Shown here piece by piece: positions 1-8,107 of a stretch of 38,609 nt of DNA. Below the pieces are notes generated by a model, which saw only the letters and a list, made by a program, of their open reading frames with translations, was not told where the DNA came from and did no database searches. Source of the DNA: Planctomycetaceae bacterium (GTDB lineage: Bacteria > Planctomycetota > Planctomycetia > Pirellulales > Thermoguttaceae); NCBI GenBank assembly GCA_021372005.1, contig JAJFVC010000023.1, forward strand, positions 1 through 38,609, given 5' to 3'. The position numbers and the translations under genes are program-made. Every line of letters begins with the position of its first letter. Positions within the stretch are counted from its first letter, which is position 1.

Positions 1-560
1 AGATTGCTCAGCGATACGGCCGCAATGAATCGCCGCCAGCCGAGTTGCATCAGCCCCATCAGCACGACACTGGCTTCGGCGAGCACCGGAATCGGGCGGG
101 CCAGAATTAACGTGAAAACGCCGTAGCGATCGGCCACCGACTCGATCCGCGACAGCTCGGTGTCGGACGACAATCGGCGCGCCACCGGACGGCCGATCCA
201 TCGGACCAAGGCGAACGCCGCCGCTGCGCCCAGCGTCATGCCGAGCCATGAGGCCGCCGTGCCGCCCCAAAATCCCAGCATCTTGCCGGCGAATGTGCTC
301 ACCAGGCTCGATGGCACCGGCAAAAAAATATCCGCGGCCAGGAGCACGATCACCGACGTCGCCGCCAGAGCGGGCGAAAGCGGATCTTTAAGCCACTCGG
401 CGATCCGAAGATCGGCCGACGCGCCGAACCAGATGAACGGAACGATCGGCACGGCCAGCGCCGCCGCGATCGCCAGCAGCCAGCGCAACAGGCCGCCGCT
501 CTTGACGCTCAACAAAGATTCTTGGCGATCGTCGGACGTTTCGTCGGCCCTCGCGTTCAC
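1..560 (-). CDS. VTT-domain (DedA/TVP38-like) membrane protein, C-terminus cut by window edge
   Basis: Translating the complement of 560-1 gives an open frame of about 186 residues running off the window. After a polar N-terminus there is a hydrophobic helix (LLRWLLAIAAALAVPIVPF), then a second hydrophobic stretch ending in FLPVPSSLVSTFAGKMLG, then GGTAASWLGMTLGAAAAFAL and VRWIGRPVARRL, and finally ILARPIPVLAEASVVLMG. This order of a re-entrant PxP segment, a Gly-rich helix and an R-P-x-P segment is typical of VTT/SNARE-associated (DedA, TVP38/TMEM64) proteins, some of which act as lipid scramblases or flippases at the inner membrane. The GTG start at 558-560 overlaps the TGA stop of the upstream gene (GTGA), so translation is probably coupled. 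Substrate is unknown. Family is fairly sure; the specific subfamily is not. Confidence 0.75.
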   Translation of the reverse strand, partial: MNARADETSDDRQESLLSVKSGGLLRWLLAIAAALAVPIVPFIWFGASADLRIAEWLKDPLSPALAATSVIVLLAADIFLPVPSSLVSTFAGKMLGFWGGTAASWLGMTLGAAAAFALVRWIGRPVARRLSSDTELSRIESVADRYGVFTLILARPIPVLAEASVVLMGLMQLGWRRFIAAVSLSN

Positions 561-3241
561 CAAAGTCCCCAGTGCGGACGCCGGGCGTTCAGATCCACCG
601 GACGCGTCGGACCCAAGGCCACGCCGATCCAGCCGTCGTCAATCACGAACTGCGTGATGGACACGCCGGCCAGCTTCGGCTCCTTGACCACGCGCTCGGG
701 CAGCAGTTCCCAAACGTTGTTTTTCGACAGTGCCCGCGAAAAGATGCCTCGCAACACCAATTGCGCGCCGGTGTTCAACCGCTCGCCCTTCAAATAGATC
801 GGTCCCTGGCGGACCAGCTGGGCCGATCGGCCGTTGACCTCGGGCTGATAAAACCCTTGAACGCGGAAATTCTTCCACTTTCGCGGCGACTTAGCCAACT
901 GGGCGATCGAAAGCGTCACGACGATCCGCCCCTCTTGGCATCGCACGACCACCGCATCCTTCTCGGCGAACGTGATGCGAACGTCCTCGCACTCGGGATT
1001 GATCTCCCAGGCCTTTTGGCGTCCCAATCGGGCGGCGACATGCTCGGACAGCTCGGGCAACCGGAACGTGCGGCCATCCAACTGAAGACGCTGAATTCCG
1101 TTGTTCAACGCCGACTCGTGAATTTGCACGCTCGCCAGACTGTCGGCCGGGGCCTGCGGACGCGGCGTGTGACTGCCCAACTGGTCCTCGCCGGCCAACC
1201 GAAGCCGCATCCTCGTGCGACGCGCCGTCGTCACCGCATCGATCATTTGCGGATCGAGCGACAATGCATTCAACGGACCGAACACCCGCTGGTTCATCCG
1301 CTCAACGACCTCGCTAAGCCCTTGTCGCACTTCATCCTCGACGCGTTTCCGGGCCTGCGCCGCCACTTTTTGCTTCACTTCTTCCGACGCCGCCGACTTG
1401 CTCTGCTCCGACTGCGACTTGGCCACCACGCGGGCCATACTGCTGATCAACGGGATGCCGTCCAGCGAGGTCTCGACGCCGGTCAACCGCGTTTGGTTGT
1501 CCACGTCGACCTCGACCGGCCACGTCCGAATGCCGTCCATGTCGATCTCGAGCGGCTCCCTCGCAACGTAATACGACTCGCTGTCGTTATGCAACTGCGC
1601 CGGGCCTGCATCGGCAACCGTCTCGGAAGCGATCTCGCCGGTCACTTCCAACACCAACCGCACCCGGCTCGGATTCGGGTCCATCCGCAACGCCACCTCC
1701 GTGGCCATCAGGCTTTCCCCTCGCACCGGACGCCCCAGCACACTGTCATTCACCTGCGAGTATTCCAGATTCCGTTCGGGAATCAACTTGTTGAGTAACT
1801 CCTCGCTCAGCGCGATGCGAACGTTCGCGTTGCGGTAATCGTCATCGAGCCGCGAGGCCAACTGCCGCCGCTCGTCGGAGGTCGACACGCCCAGGCTTTG
1901 CAGATCGGCGGCCAATCGCCGGGCGTCGCTCGGCAGACTGGTTCGCTCGAACGTTTCCAAATCGCGCAGCACGCGAGCCACGCTCACCGGCTCGGCGGCC
2001 CAACGCCGCAATTCGGTCTGCAACGCCGCCACAGGACCGCTCGACACGAATTTTCGCTGATACGGCGTCAACGGCGTTTCGGCAATCCGACTCAGCACCT
2101 CTTGCGCCAACTGGCGCGTCGCACGATCTTCCGCAGTCGGCCGTCGGGATGAGTCGCGCAACACGTCGACCAACAAATATTGCCGCCACGCCCGCCCTTC
2201 GGCCGAATCGCCCATCAAACTGTCCACATCGGCCACGCACATCGCCAACCGCTGGGGATCGGTCTCGGGCATGGCGTCGCCCGACCGCGACGCACTCAGC
2301 GCGGCCACCGCCCGCCACACATCCAATCGGCGGCCCAACGCAAAGTTCGCCTTCTTCAATTTCCGAGCCAACGCCCGGTCCCGCTCGGCCACGGTCGCAG
2401 CCACCTCCGACGCCCGACGATTCAACTCGGCGATCCGGTCCAAAATCGGTTTCGTCGGCCCGGCGTTTTTCGACATCGCCGCGCCGAGCGCCCGTATTTG
2501 ACGCACCACCTCCGCGGCCCACGGCTCGGTTGGCTTGGCCTCGGCCAATGTCTTCAGGCTTTCCAACAGCACCTCGGGCTCGCACCAAGCGTCCACAGGC
2601 GCCGTCGCCTTCTTGGACAATGCGTTGGGTTGCCCCGTGCGGGGATAATGATCCGACGCACCGACATTTTCACGCGGCGAGCTGCGCGACGGCACGTTGG
2701 CCACCACCAATGGCAACCTTTCGACGTCGTTCGGCAGCGGCGGCCGATCCGCGTCCGGACGCTCCGGAGCCGGATCCTCATCCAACGCCTCGATTTGCTG
2801 CAAGCCGATCTTGCCGGCCGGCGCGGCGGGCTCCGCCTGCGTGGCCGGCATCGGCAACGCCGCCAACACCTCCACCTCCGGCGACAAAGATTTGGGAGAC
2901 TCCTCGAACATCCATTTCAAATCCGCATGAAACGATCGAGGGCAAACCGGCTCCAGATTATCCTGCGGCGACTCTTCCGGTTCCTTGGGCGACGGGCTGT
3001 GCAACAAAGGGCCCGATGGTTCGGCGAACGACGCAACGGCCACCGGCTCCGCATTTTCTTGTTTTTGTTTCGGAGGAACGACCTTATCCGCCGCTTGCGC
3101 AACCGCGCGAGTCTCCAAAACCGGGGCGACGACCGTCTGCGAGGTCGCATCCCACACGCGAGGGGGGCTGATGCTCAGCACCACCAAACAGCACAACCCA
3201 CCCAAGAAAAGCCACGTCCAAAGCTGCCGCCAATCGACCAT
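557..3241 (-). CDS. Large exported protein of unknown function (894 aa)
   Basis: The ATG at 3241 is preferred over the longer open frame because GAGGGAACG lies just upstream and a signal/anchor sequence follows at once (WLFLGGLCCLVVLSI, residues 8-22). Next comes a long low-complexity Pro/Ala/Glu-rich region (about residues 40-210), then a mostly helical Arg/Glu/Ala-rich segment with W-R-A-V and R-x-L motifs. The last 350 residues look mixed alpha/beta and include alternating hydrophobic patterns such as VRLVLEVTGEIASETV and GRIVVTLSIAQL. I recognise no catalytic motif and no named family. It is probably anchored in the inner membrane with a periplasmic bulk. It is translationally coupled to the VTT-domain membrane protein downstream, suggesting a shared envelope role; that role is inference. 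Confidence 0.8.
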   Translation of the reverse strand: MVDWRQLWTWLFLGGLCCLVVLSISPPRVWDATSQTVVAPVLETRAVAQAADKVVPPKQKQENAEPVAVASFAEPSGPLLHSPSPKEPEESPQDNLEPVCPRSFHADLKWMFEESPKSLSPEVEVLAALPMPATQAEPAAPAGKIGLQQIEALDEDPAPERPDADRPPLPNDVERLPLVVANVPSRSSPRENVGASDHYPRTGQPNALSKKATAPVDAWCEPEVLLESLKTLAEAKPTEPWAAEVVRQIRALGAAMSKNAGPTKPILDRIAELNRRASEVAATVAERDRALARKLKKANFALGRRLDVWRAVAALSASRSGDAMPETDPQRLAMCVADVDSLMGDSAEGRAWRQYLLVDVLRDSSRRPTAEDRATRQLAQEVLSRIAETPLTPYQRKFVSSGPVAALQTELRRWAAEPVSVARVLRDLETFERTSLPSDARRLAADLQSLGVSTSDERRQLASRLDDDYRNANVRIALSEELLNKLIPERNLEYSQVNDSVLGRPVRGESLMATEVALRMDPNPSRVRLVLEVTGEIASETVADAGPAQLHNDSESYYVAREPLEIDMDGIRTWPVEVDVDNQTRLTGVETSLDGIPLISSMARVVAKSQSEQSKSAASEEVKQKVAAQARKRVEDEVRQGLSEVVERMNQRVFGPLNALSLDPQMIDAVTTARRTRMRLRLAGEDQLGSHTPRPQAPADSLASVQIHESALNNGIQRLQLDGRTFRLPELSEHVAARLGRQKAWEINPECEDVRITFAEKDAVVVRCQEGRIVVTLSIAQLAKSPRKWKNFRVQGFYQPEVNGRSAQLVRQGPIYLKGERLNTGAQLVLRGIFSRALSKNNVWELLPERVVKEPKLAGVSITQFVIDDGWIGVALGPTRPVDLNARRPHWGLW

Positions 3242-3367
3242 CGTTCGTTCCCTCGAACTGGTTTTCGACCGGAAACCTGTAACATCCTGTATCCGGTATG
3301 ATCGGCACACTAACCGAGAAGGATGAACCGGCAAGGCAGAAGGCGCTAGATAATCAGCAAGGCAGAA

Positions 3368-3396
3368 AGAATAGCAAAGATGGGGTGTTTGTACAA
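3368..3396 (-). promoter_or_regulatory. Candidate sigma-70 promoter for the 894-aa exported protein
   Basis: On the complement, TTGTAC (3396-3391), a 17-base spacer and TATTCT (3373-3368) preceded by TGC (extended -10). The expected start site is about 120 bases before the ATG at 3241. The -35 match is weak, so this is a by-eye prediction. Confidence 0.35.
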
Positions 3397-3422
3397 AACA
3401 CAAAGCCACGCCATTCCAAAGG

Positions 3423-3794
3423 CTAACAAAGGCCTTCGATCAACACCGTGTCTTCGTGTTCGTAGCCGGGCGCACAGCAGCAGAGAAACTTCAACACGCC
3501 CGGGCCGAGGTTGGTCATCTGATGCAACGCCCCCGGCGGAATCGCCACCGCGTCGCCCGGTCCAACCTCGGCTGTCTCGCTGCCAATTCGCATCCGTCCC
3601 CGACCTTCGAGCACATAGTAGATCTCTTCGGTCTTCACGTGATGGTGGGCCGTGGTGCTCTGGCCCGACGGCAGCCGCGCTTCGGCCAGCGTCTGGTTTC
3701 GGATGCACGAGTTGCGATGGGCCAGCAGCTCTCGGATCTCCGAGCCGTCTTTGGTTGTGAACGCCGGCACGCGGTCGATGTTTTGGATGTCCAC
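3423..3794 (-). CDS. Small single-domain cupin protein
   Basis: A 123-residue protein that is essentially one cupin barrel. Motif 1 is visible as GQSTTAHHHVKTEEIYYVLEG, with candidate metal ligands H50, H52 and E56 or E57. Motif 2 is PGDAVAIPPGALHQM with H91. All four metal positions are present, so it can be a metal-binding cupin, for example an isomerase, dioxygenase or sugar-binding type; the substrate cannot be read from the sequence. The start is GTG at 3794, supported by AAGGAG about ten bases upstream. It begins 30 bases after the rsmD stop on the same strand and is probably co-transcribed with it. A Cys pair near the C-terminus (FLCCCAPGYEHEDT) is a family oddity of unknown meaning. 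Confidence 0.85.
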   Translation of the reverse strand: MDIQNIDRVPAFTTKDGSEIRELLAHRNSCIRNQTLAEARLPSGQSTTAHHHVKTEEIYYVLEGRGRMRIGSETAEVGPGDAVAIPPGALHQMTNLGPGVLKFLCCCAPGYEHEDTVLIEGLC

Positions 3795-3824
3795 AGCTTT
3801 CTTTCTCCTTCGCGCAACAATACG

Positions 3825-4490
3825 TCACGGTTTCCAAAACATTCGGACTACGGCGGGCGAATATTCCCGCTCGTCCCACCGTTCCGTCTCCGGCAGCGTT
3901 CGACCGTCGAATCGGGCGTCCGACTCGACTACGATCACGCTTCCGGCCGGCGACGATTCGATCAGACCGGCGATCAGCGCCGCCATCTCGTCCGCGCGTT
4001 CGACGAAGAAATCGTAAGGCGGCGAGCAAAACACCGTCCAGCGCCGATCGCGGGGCGCCAATCCGCGGCGAAACCAGATAAAGGCATTGCCCGGCACGAC
4101 CTCGACCCGATCGGCGATCTCCAGCGACGCCGCGTTTTGACGAATCAGCGCGGCGGTCGGATGGTGCTGTTCGATCAGCGTCGCCCGATCGGCCCCGCGG
4201 CTGACGGCCTCGAGCCCCAACGCGCCGGTGCCGGCGAACAGGTCGATCGCGTGGGAGCCTCGCACGGCCGGTCCGATCAGATTGAAGATCGCCTCGCGCA
4301 GCCGGTCTTTCATGGGCCGCGTGCGTCGATCGCCGCTGTAGAGCAATTTCCGGCCGCGAAACCGCCCACCGATGATCCGCAGGCCCGCGATCGAGTCGAC
4401 CGTGTCGCGGCGGCTCGGCGGTTTTCCCAAACCCCGCGGTCCTCCGGCGTTTCGCTTTGGTCCTTTTTCATGCGGCCGTTTTGCAGCCAT
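3825..4490 (-). CDS. rsmD: 16S rRNA (guanine(966)-N2)-methyltransferase RsmD
   Basis: The product methylates N2 of a guanine in helix 31 of 16S rRNA using S-adenosylmethionine during 30S assembly. After a basic N-terminal extension of about 35 residues come the family marks: LRIIGGRFRGRKL, RTRPMKDRLREAIFN, the SAM-binding loop IDLFAGTGALGLEAVSRGA and the catalytic motif SPPYDFF. The family usually has DPPY; S is allowed at that place in N2-guanine and N6-adenine methyltransferases, so I take it as active. Length (221) is slightly above the usual 190-200 because of the N-terminal extension. The ATG at 4490 has AAAGG five bases upstream. It leads a probable two-gene unit with the cupin and is divergent from the cyclophilin gene. 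Confidence 0.93.
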   Translation of the reverse strand: MAAKRPHEKGPKRNAGGPRGLGKPPSRRDTVDSIAGLRIIGGRFRGRKLLYSGDRRTRPMKDRLREAIFNLIGPAVRGSHAIDLFAGTGALGLEAVSRGADRATLIEQHHPTAALIRQNAASLEIADRVEVVPGNAFIWFRRGLAPRDRRWTVFCSPPYDFFVERADEMAALIAGLIESSPAGSVIVVESDARFDGRTLPETERWDEREYSPAVVRMFWKP

Positions 4491-4517
4491 GGCGACCTTT
4501 CCCGTAATGTCCCCGAA

Positions 4518-4546
4518 TTGCCCCTGATCGACAATTATGGTACTGT
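4518..4546 (+). promoter_or_regulatory. Candidate promoter for the cyclophilin gene
   Basis: TTGCCC (4518-4523), a 17-base spacer and TACTGT (4541-4546) with an extended TGG just before the -10. It lies in the 98-base divergent gap between rsmD and the cyclophilin gene and would give a leader of about 35 bases. By-eye call. Confidence 0.4.
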
Positions 4547-4588
4547 ACGATCTGGTTGAGGGGAAGCGAAGATCGCGAGGAACCTTTG

Positions 4589-5938
4589 ATGATGCGTTGG
4601 CAGAAGATTGCGTTGTTGGCCTGTTTGAGCTTGACGGTGACCGTCGCCGTGGCGGACCAGCGGAAATCGGCCCTGGCGGACCGTGCCGCCGCCGAGCCCA
4701 AAGCGACGCCGCAGAAGTCCGCCCTAACGTCGACCTCGTCGCAAAAACCGAAGGCCGACAAAAAATCCGACACGCCCGAAAAGTCGGCTAAATCCGAGAA
4801 GAAATCGGCGACCAAGCAAGAGTCCAAGAAGGAATCGACGCCCGGCGCGTCAAAATCCACGGTTTCAAAAACCTCGGCCGAACCGGGCCCAAAGGCGGCG
4901 GAGTTTTATCGTTTGCAGGGCGAATTGAACATTCTGTTGGCCAAGCTGGCCAGTCTGCAGATCGAGTATCGCACGGCCAGCGAGGAGAAGCGGACCGAAA
5001 TCCCGCAACAATGGCGGCAACTGTTGCGGCAAGGCAAGGATCTGGAGCCGAAATTGATCGAGGCGGCAAAACAAGCGTACGCCGAAGCGCCAAACGCCGA
5101 TCCGAAAATCACGGCCCTTCTGAGAAAAATTCTGATCGAGCGCGTCGATCGCGATGATTATGAACCGGCGGCCGACATCGGCCAATTGCTGATGGACCAT
5201 CAAGGGGCCGACCGTCGTACGGCCAATTTTGCGGGCATTGCCGCGGTGGCCGTCAATCGGTTCGACGCCGCCGAGCAATATCTGACGTATGCCGCCAAAG
5301 AAGGTTACTATCAGGCGGCCCCGCCCGACGACAAGGCCGCGCCGCTCGGCGCGTTCTATTTGCAGAACATCGCCCATTTCAAAAAGGCCTGGGCCAAGGA
5401 AAAGGCCCTGCGAGACGCCGAGGCCAAGGCCGACGATCTGCCGCGGGTGTTGCTCGAAACCACCAAGGGCAATATCGTTCTCGAATTGTTCGAGGATCAG
5501 GCCCCGAACACCGTCGCCAATTTCATCGCCCTGGTCCAAAAAGGGTTTTACAACGACCTCACGTTTCATCGGGTCGTGGGCGGTTTCATGGCGCAAGGCG
5601 GCGATCCGACCGGCAACGGCTCCGGCGGCCCCGACTACAGCATCGCCTGCGAATGCTATCGGCCCGACTTCCGCCACCATTTTCGCGGTTCGTTGAGCAT
5701 GGCGCACGCCGGCCGTGACACCGGCGGCTCACAATTCTTTCTGACTTTCGTGCCGACGCCGCATCTCGACGGCCAGCACACCGTCTTCGGCCGGGTCATC
5801 CAAGGCATGGACGTCTTGCGAAAGCTGCAACGCCGCGACCCCAGCAATCCCGAGGCGCCGAAGGCCGATAAAATTCTCAACGCCAAGGTGCTCCGCAAAC
5901 GCGACCACCCTTACGTGCCCAAGAAAATTCTCAAATAG
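4589..5938 (+). CDS. Exported cyclophilin-type peptidyl-prolyl isomerase with N-terminal Lys/Ser-rich and helical regions
   Basis: About 449 residues. A signal peptide (WQKIALLACLSLTVTVAVA) leads into a Lys/Ser/Ala/Thr-rich low-complexity linker of roughly 75 residues. A helical region of about 190 residues with TPR-like spacing follows, then a cyclophilin domain. The domain shows VLLETTKGNIVLELFEDQAP, FHRVVGGFMAQGGDPT (the family's catalytic Arg in FHR), SLSMAHAGRDTGGSQFF and LDGQHTVFGRVIQGMDVL. The Trp found in human cyclophilin A before LDG is His here, a change that is common in bacteria. It probably catalyses prolyl isomerisation during folding in the periplasm. The ATG at 4589 has GAGG eight bases upstream; an adjacent ATG at 4592 is equally possible. 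It ends only 8 bases from the convergent miaA stop. Confidence 0.9.
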   Translation: MMRWQKIALLACLSLTVTVAVADQRKSALADRAAAEPKATPQKSALTSTSSQKPKADKKSDTPEKSAKSEKKSATKQESKKESTPGASKSTVSKTSAEPGPKAAEFYRLQGELNILLAKLASLQIEYRTASEEKRTEIPQQWRQLLRQGKDLEPKLIEAAKQAYAEAPNADPKITALLRKILIERVDRDDYEPAADIGQLLMDHQGADRRTANFAGIAAVAVNRFDAAEQYLTYAAKEGYYQAAPPDDKAAPLGAFYLQNIAHFKKAWAKEKALRDAEAKADDLPRVLLETTKGNIVLELFEDQAPNTVANFIALVQKGFYNDLTFHRVVGGFMAQGGDPTGNGSGGPDYSIACECYRPDFRHHFRGSLSMAHAGRDTGGSQFFLTFVPTPHLDGQHTVFGRVIQGMDVLRKLQRRDPSNPEAPKADKILNAKVLRKRDHPYVPKKILK

Positions 5939-5946
5939 GCGGTCGG

Positions 5947-6873
5947 CTATGTGGCGATCCGCCGCGCGATCTCGGCCGCGTCGAACGGTTCGGCCAGCGG
6001 CGTCGCTCGACATTCGCTCAAACTGCGAAACCACGTTTCTTGGCGTTTCGCTAATTGACGGGTGTGTTGCTCGACCAATGCAATGGTCTCCGTCAAACCA
6101 CGACGCCCTTCAAAATGTTCGATCACCTCACGATATCCGACCGCCTGACGCGCAGTCCGGCTGAACGGTCCGCGAGCCAACAGTCCCCGCACCTCCTCGA
6201 CCAGCCCGTCGTCGAACATTTGCCGACACCGCCGCTGGATGCGCAACGCCAGATCCTCTCGAGACCACTGAAGCACAAACACGCGGCACTCGTCGGTCGA
6301 ACGTTCCACGTCGAATTGCCGTTGCCATTGGCTGATCGGCCGGCCCGTTTTCTGAAACACCTCAAGCGCCCGGACCAGCCGTCGCGCGTCGTTGGCGTGC
6401 AGCCGTGCCGCGGCCTCGGGGTCCACGCGAGCCACCTGCTCGTGCAGCCAGTCGGGTCCGCGGCGCTCGGCCTCGGCCAGCAATTGCCGCCGTAGCGTCC
6501 AGTCGGCCGGAGGCCCCTCGAAAATTCCACGCAGCAGCGCCTTCAAATAGAGCGGCGTGCCGCCGACCAAGAGCACCCGGCGTCCTCGCGATGAGATTTC
6601 CGCCACCGCACGCGCGGCCGCCGCGACGTATTGGGCCAAACTGAACTCTTCGCCTGGATCGACCAGATCGATCAGATGATGCGGCACTTGCCGACGTTCC
6701 GCCGCGCTGGGTTTCGCCGTCCCAATGTTCATCCCTCGATAAATCGCCATCGAGTCGAGCGACACGATCTCCGCCCCGATCCGACCTGCAAGCTCTACGC
6801 CCACGGACGACTTGCCCGACGCCGTCGGACCGGTCAAAAACCACGCATCGCGTGCAAAATCGGGCACGTTCAT
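5947..6873 (-). CDS. miaA: tRNA dimethylallyltransferase MiaA
   Basis: Transfers a dimethylallyl group to N6 of A37 in tRNAs that read codons starting with U. The 308-residue product matches the family length (E. coli about 316). It shows the P-loop GPTASGKSSVGVELA, the conserved DSMAIYRGMNIGTAKPS with the catalytic Asp, HHLIDLVDPGEEFSLAQYV, LVGGTPLYLKALLRG, NDARRLVRALEVFQKTG and a C-terminal LAKRQETWFR. The ATG at 6873 is chosen because the P-loop follows at the usual distance; the open frame extends far upstream, but into the amidohydrolase gene. The start lies 7 bases after the amidohydrolase stop, so the two are probably co-transcribed. It converges on the cyclophilin gene with an 8-base gap. 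Confidence 0.95.
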   Translation of the reverse strand: MNVPDFARDAWFLTGPTASGKSSVGVELAGRIGAEIVSLDSMAIYRGMNIGTAKPSAAERRQVPHHLIDLVDPGEEFSLAQYVAAAARAVAEISSRGRRVLLVGGTPLYLKALLRGIFEGPPADWTLRRQLLAEAERRGPDWLHEQVARVDPEAAARLHANDARRLVRALEVFQKTGRPISQWQRQFDVERSTDECRVFVLQWSREDLALRIQRRCRQMFDDGLVEEVRGLLARGPFSRTARQAVGYREVIEHFEGRRGLTETIALVEQHTRQLAKRQETWFRSLSECRATPLAEPFDAAEIARRIAT

Positions 6874-6880
6874 CAAATCT

Positions 6881-8098
6881 TCATTCCCCAACAGACAACG
6901 ATACGTCACGACCGCCCAAAAAACATCGGACCACCGGCTCGTCCGACTCGAAAAGCAATCGGTGCGGATCGACGTCGTCGCGCCGCGGCAACGCCACCAC
7001 GGCGATATCGGCCCTCCGCCCGGGCTCCAATGTGCCCGCTTGATGGCCACATCCCAACGCCCGCGAGCCAAGGCTGGTTCCCATCCGCAAAACCATGGCC
7101 GAATCGATCGTCGGATGCCATCGCGCGACGGCGCGCATCTCGGCCAGCAGGCTCAGGTCGGGCGAAGAGCCGCGACCGTCGGTGCCCAACGCCACGCAAA
7201 CGCCCGCGGCCAACATCCGTTCGAGCGGATACGCGCGGCGGCCGAACCACGCGTGCGTTCGCGGACAATAGACCACGGCGATCCGATCGGCCCGGTCGGC
7301 CAGCCACGCGATTTCCTCGTCGTCCAAATAGCCGCCATGGACGATCAACGCCCGATCGGCCACGGCCAACCGTCGCAAATAGTCCATCGGACGCGAGCCC
7401 GCACGGATGGTCTCGCCGTCCCACGCCCCCAGCTCGTCCAACAGCCGCCGCAGTGGACCGCCGCCGCTGCGCATCAGATCCAACTCCTCGTCGCTTTCGG
7501 CCAGATGCATCGCCACGGGCAACCGTCGCTCGGCCGAACGTCGCACGACAGCTTCCAACAACTCGGGATGCACCGTGAACGTCGCGTGCGGCCCGAGCCC
7601 CTGTTGTTGTCGAGCGTCCGAGTCGGGCAGCGTGTCGACGCGTTGCAGCGCCGCAGCCACGCGATCGCGGGTCGGCGCGATCAACTCATGAAAAAGCGTC
7701 ACTCGCATCCCACCGTCGAGCACGTCGAACGGCCAATCCGATTGGGCGGTTTCGCCGAGCGTGGTGACGCCCTGCCGCAGACTTTCTTGCAGGCCCACGG
7801 TCACCGCCCGGCGCAAATCGCGTCCCGCGCAGGCCCTCGCCATCACGCGACGAATCCAATCGGCGAATCCCGCACGCTCCGGCCCAAGCGGCAATGTTAA
7901 ATCGCTGAAATCCAGATGCGTGTGGGCGTTGACCAGCCCGGGCAGCAGCGCGACGTTGCCAAGGTCGCAAAGGTCGGACGCCGCAGGCTTTCGGCCGACC
8001 GCGATGATTCGATCGCCGTCCCACGAGACGATCCCATCGGGAATCGGAGGGCCCGCGACGGGAAAGACATACCGGGCTTTCAGACTGACCACTGCCAT
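6881..8098 (-). CDS. Amidohydrolase-family metal-dependent deaminase/hydrolase (ATZ/TRZ-like)
   Basis: A 405-residue member of the amidohydrolase superfamily, cytosine-deaminase/ATZ-TRZ branch. A small beta domain at the N-terminus is followed by the metal motif VNAHTHLDFS (H59, H61), a predicted third ligand in AMHLAES (H198), IVHGGYLD (H254) and the catalytic Asp in LGTDGRGSSPDLSLL (D307). The C-terminus AGTLEPGRRADIAVV is the usual return of the beta domain. Likely cytosolic and acting on an amino-purine, nucleoside or similar ring. A deaminase of the futalosine menaquinone route is one possibility, but nothing nearby supports it. It lies between the kinase (9-base gap) and miaA (7-base gap), in an apparent three-gene unit. 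Confidence 0.85.
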   Translation of the reverse strand: MAVVSLKARYVFPVAGPPIPDGIVSWDGDRIIAVGRKPAASDLCDLGNVALLPGLVNAHTHLDFSDLTLPLGPERAGFADWIRRVMARACAGRDLRRAVTVGLQESLRQGVTTLGETAQSDWPFDVLDGGMRVTLFHELIAPTRDRVAAALQRVDTLPDSDARQQQGLGPHATFTVHPELLEAVVRRSAERRLPVAMHLAESDEELDLMRSGGGPLRRLLDELGAWDGETIRAGSRPMDYLRRLAVADRALIVHGGYLDDEEIAWLADRADRIAVVYCPRTHAWFGRRAYPLERMLAAGVCVALGTDGRGSSPDLSLLAEMRAVARWHPTIDSAMVLRMGTSLGSRALGCGHQAGTLEPGRRADIAVVALPRRDDVDPHRLLFESDEPVVRCFLGGRDVSLSVGE

Positions 8099-8107
8099 CG
8101 GGCGCCG

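Noticed and set aside
4652..4880. Lys/Ala/Ser-rich stretch as a histone H1-like DNA-binding tail
   Set aside because: It follows a signal peptide in an exported isomerase, so a spacer outside the cytoplasm is more likely.
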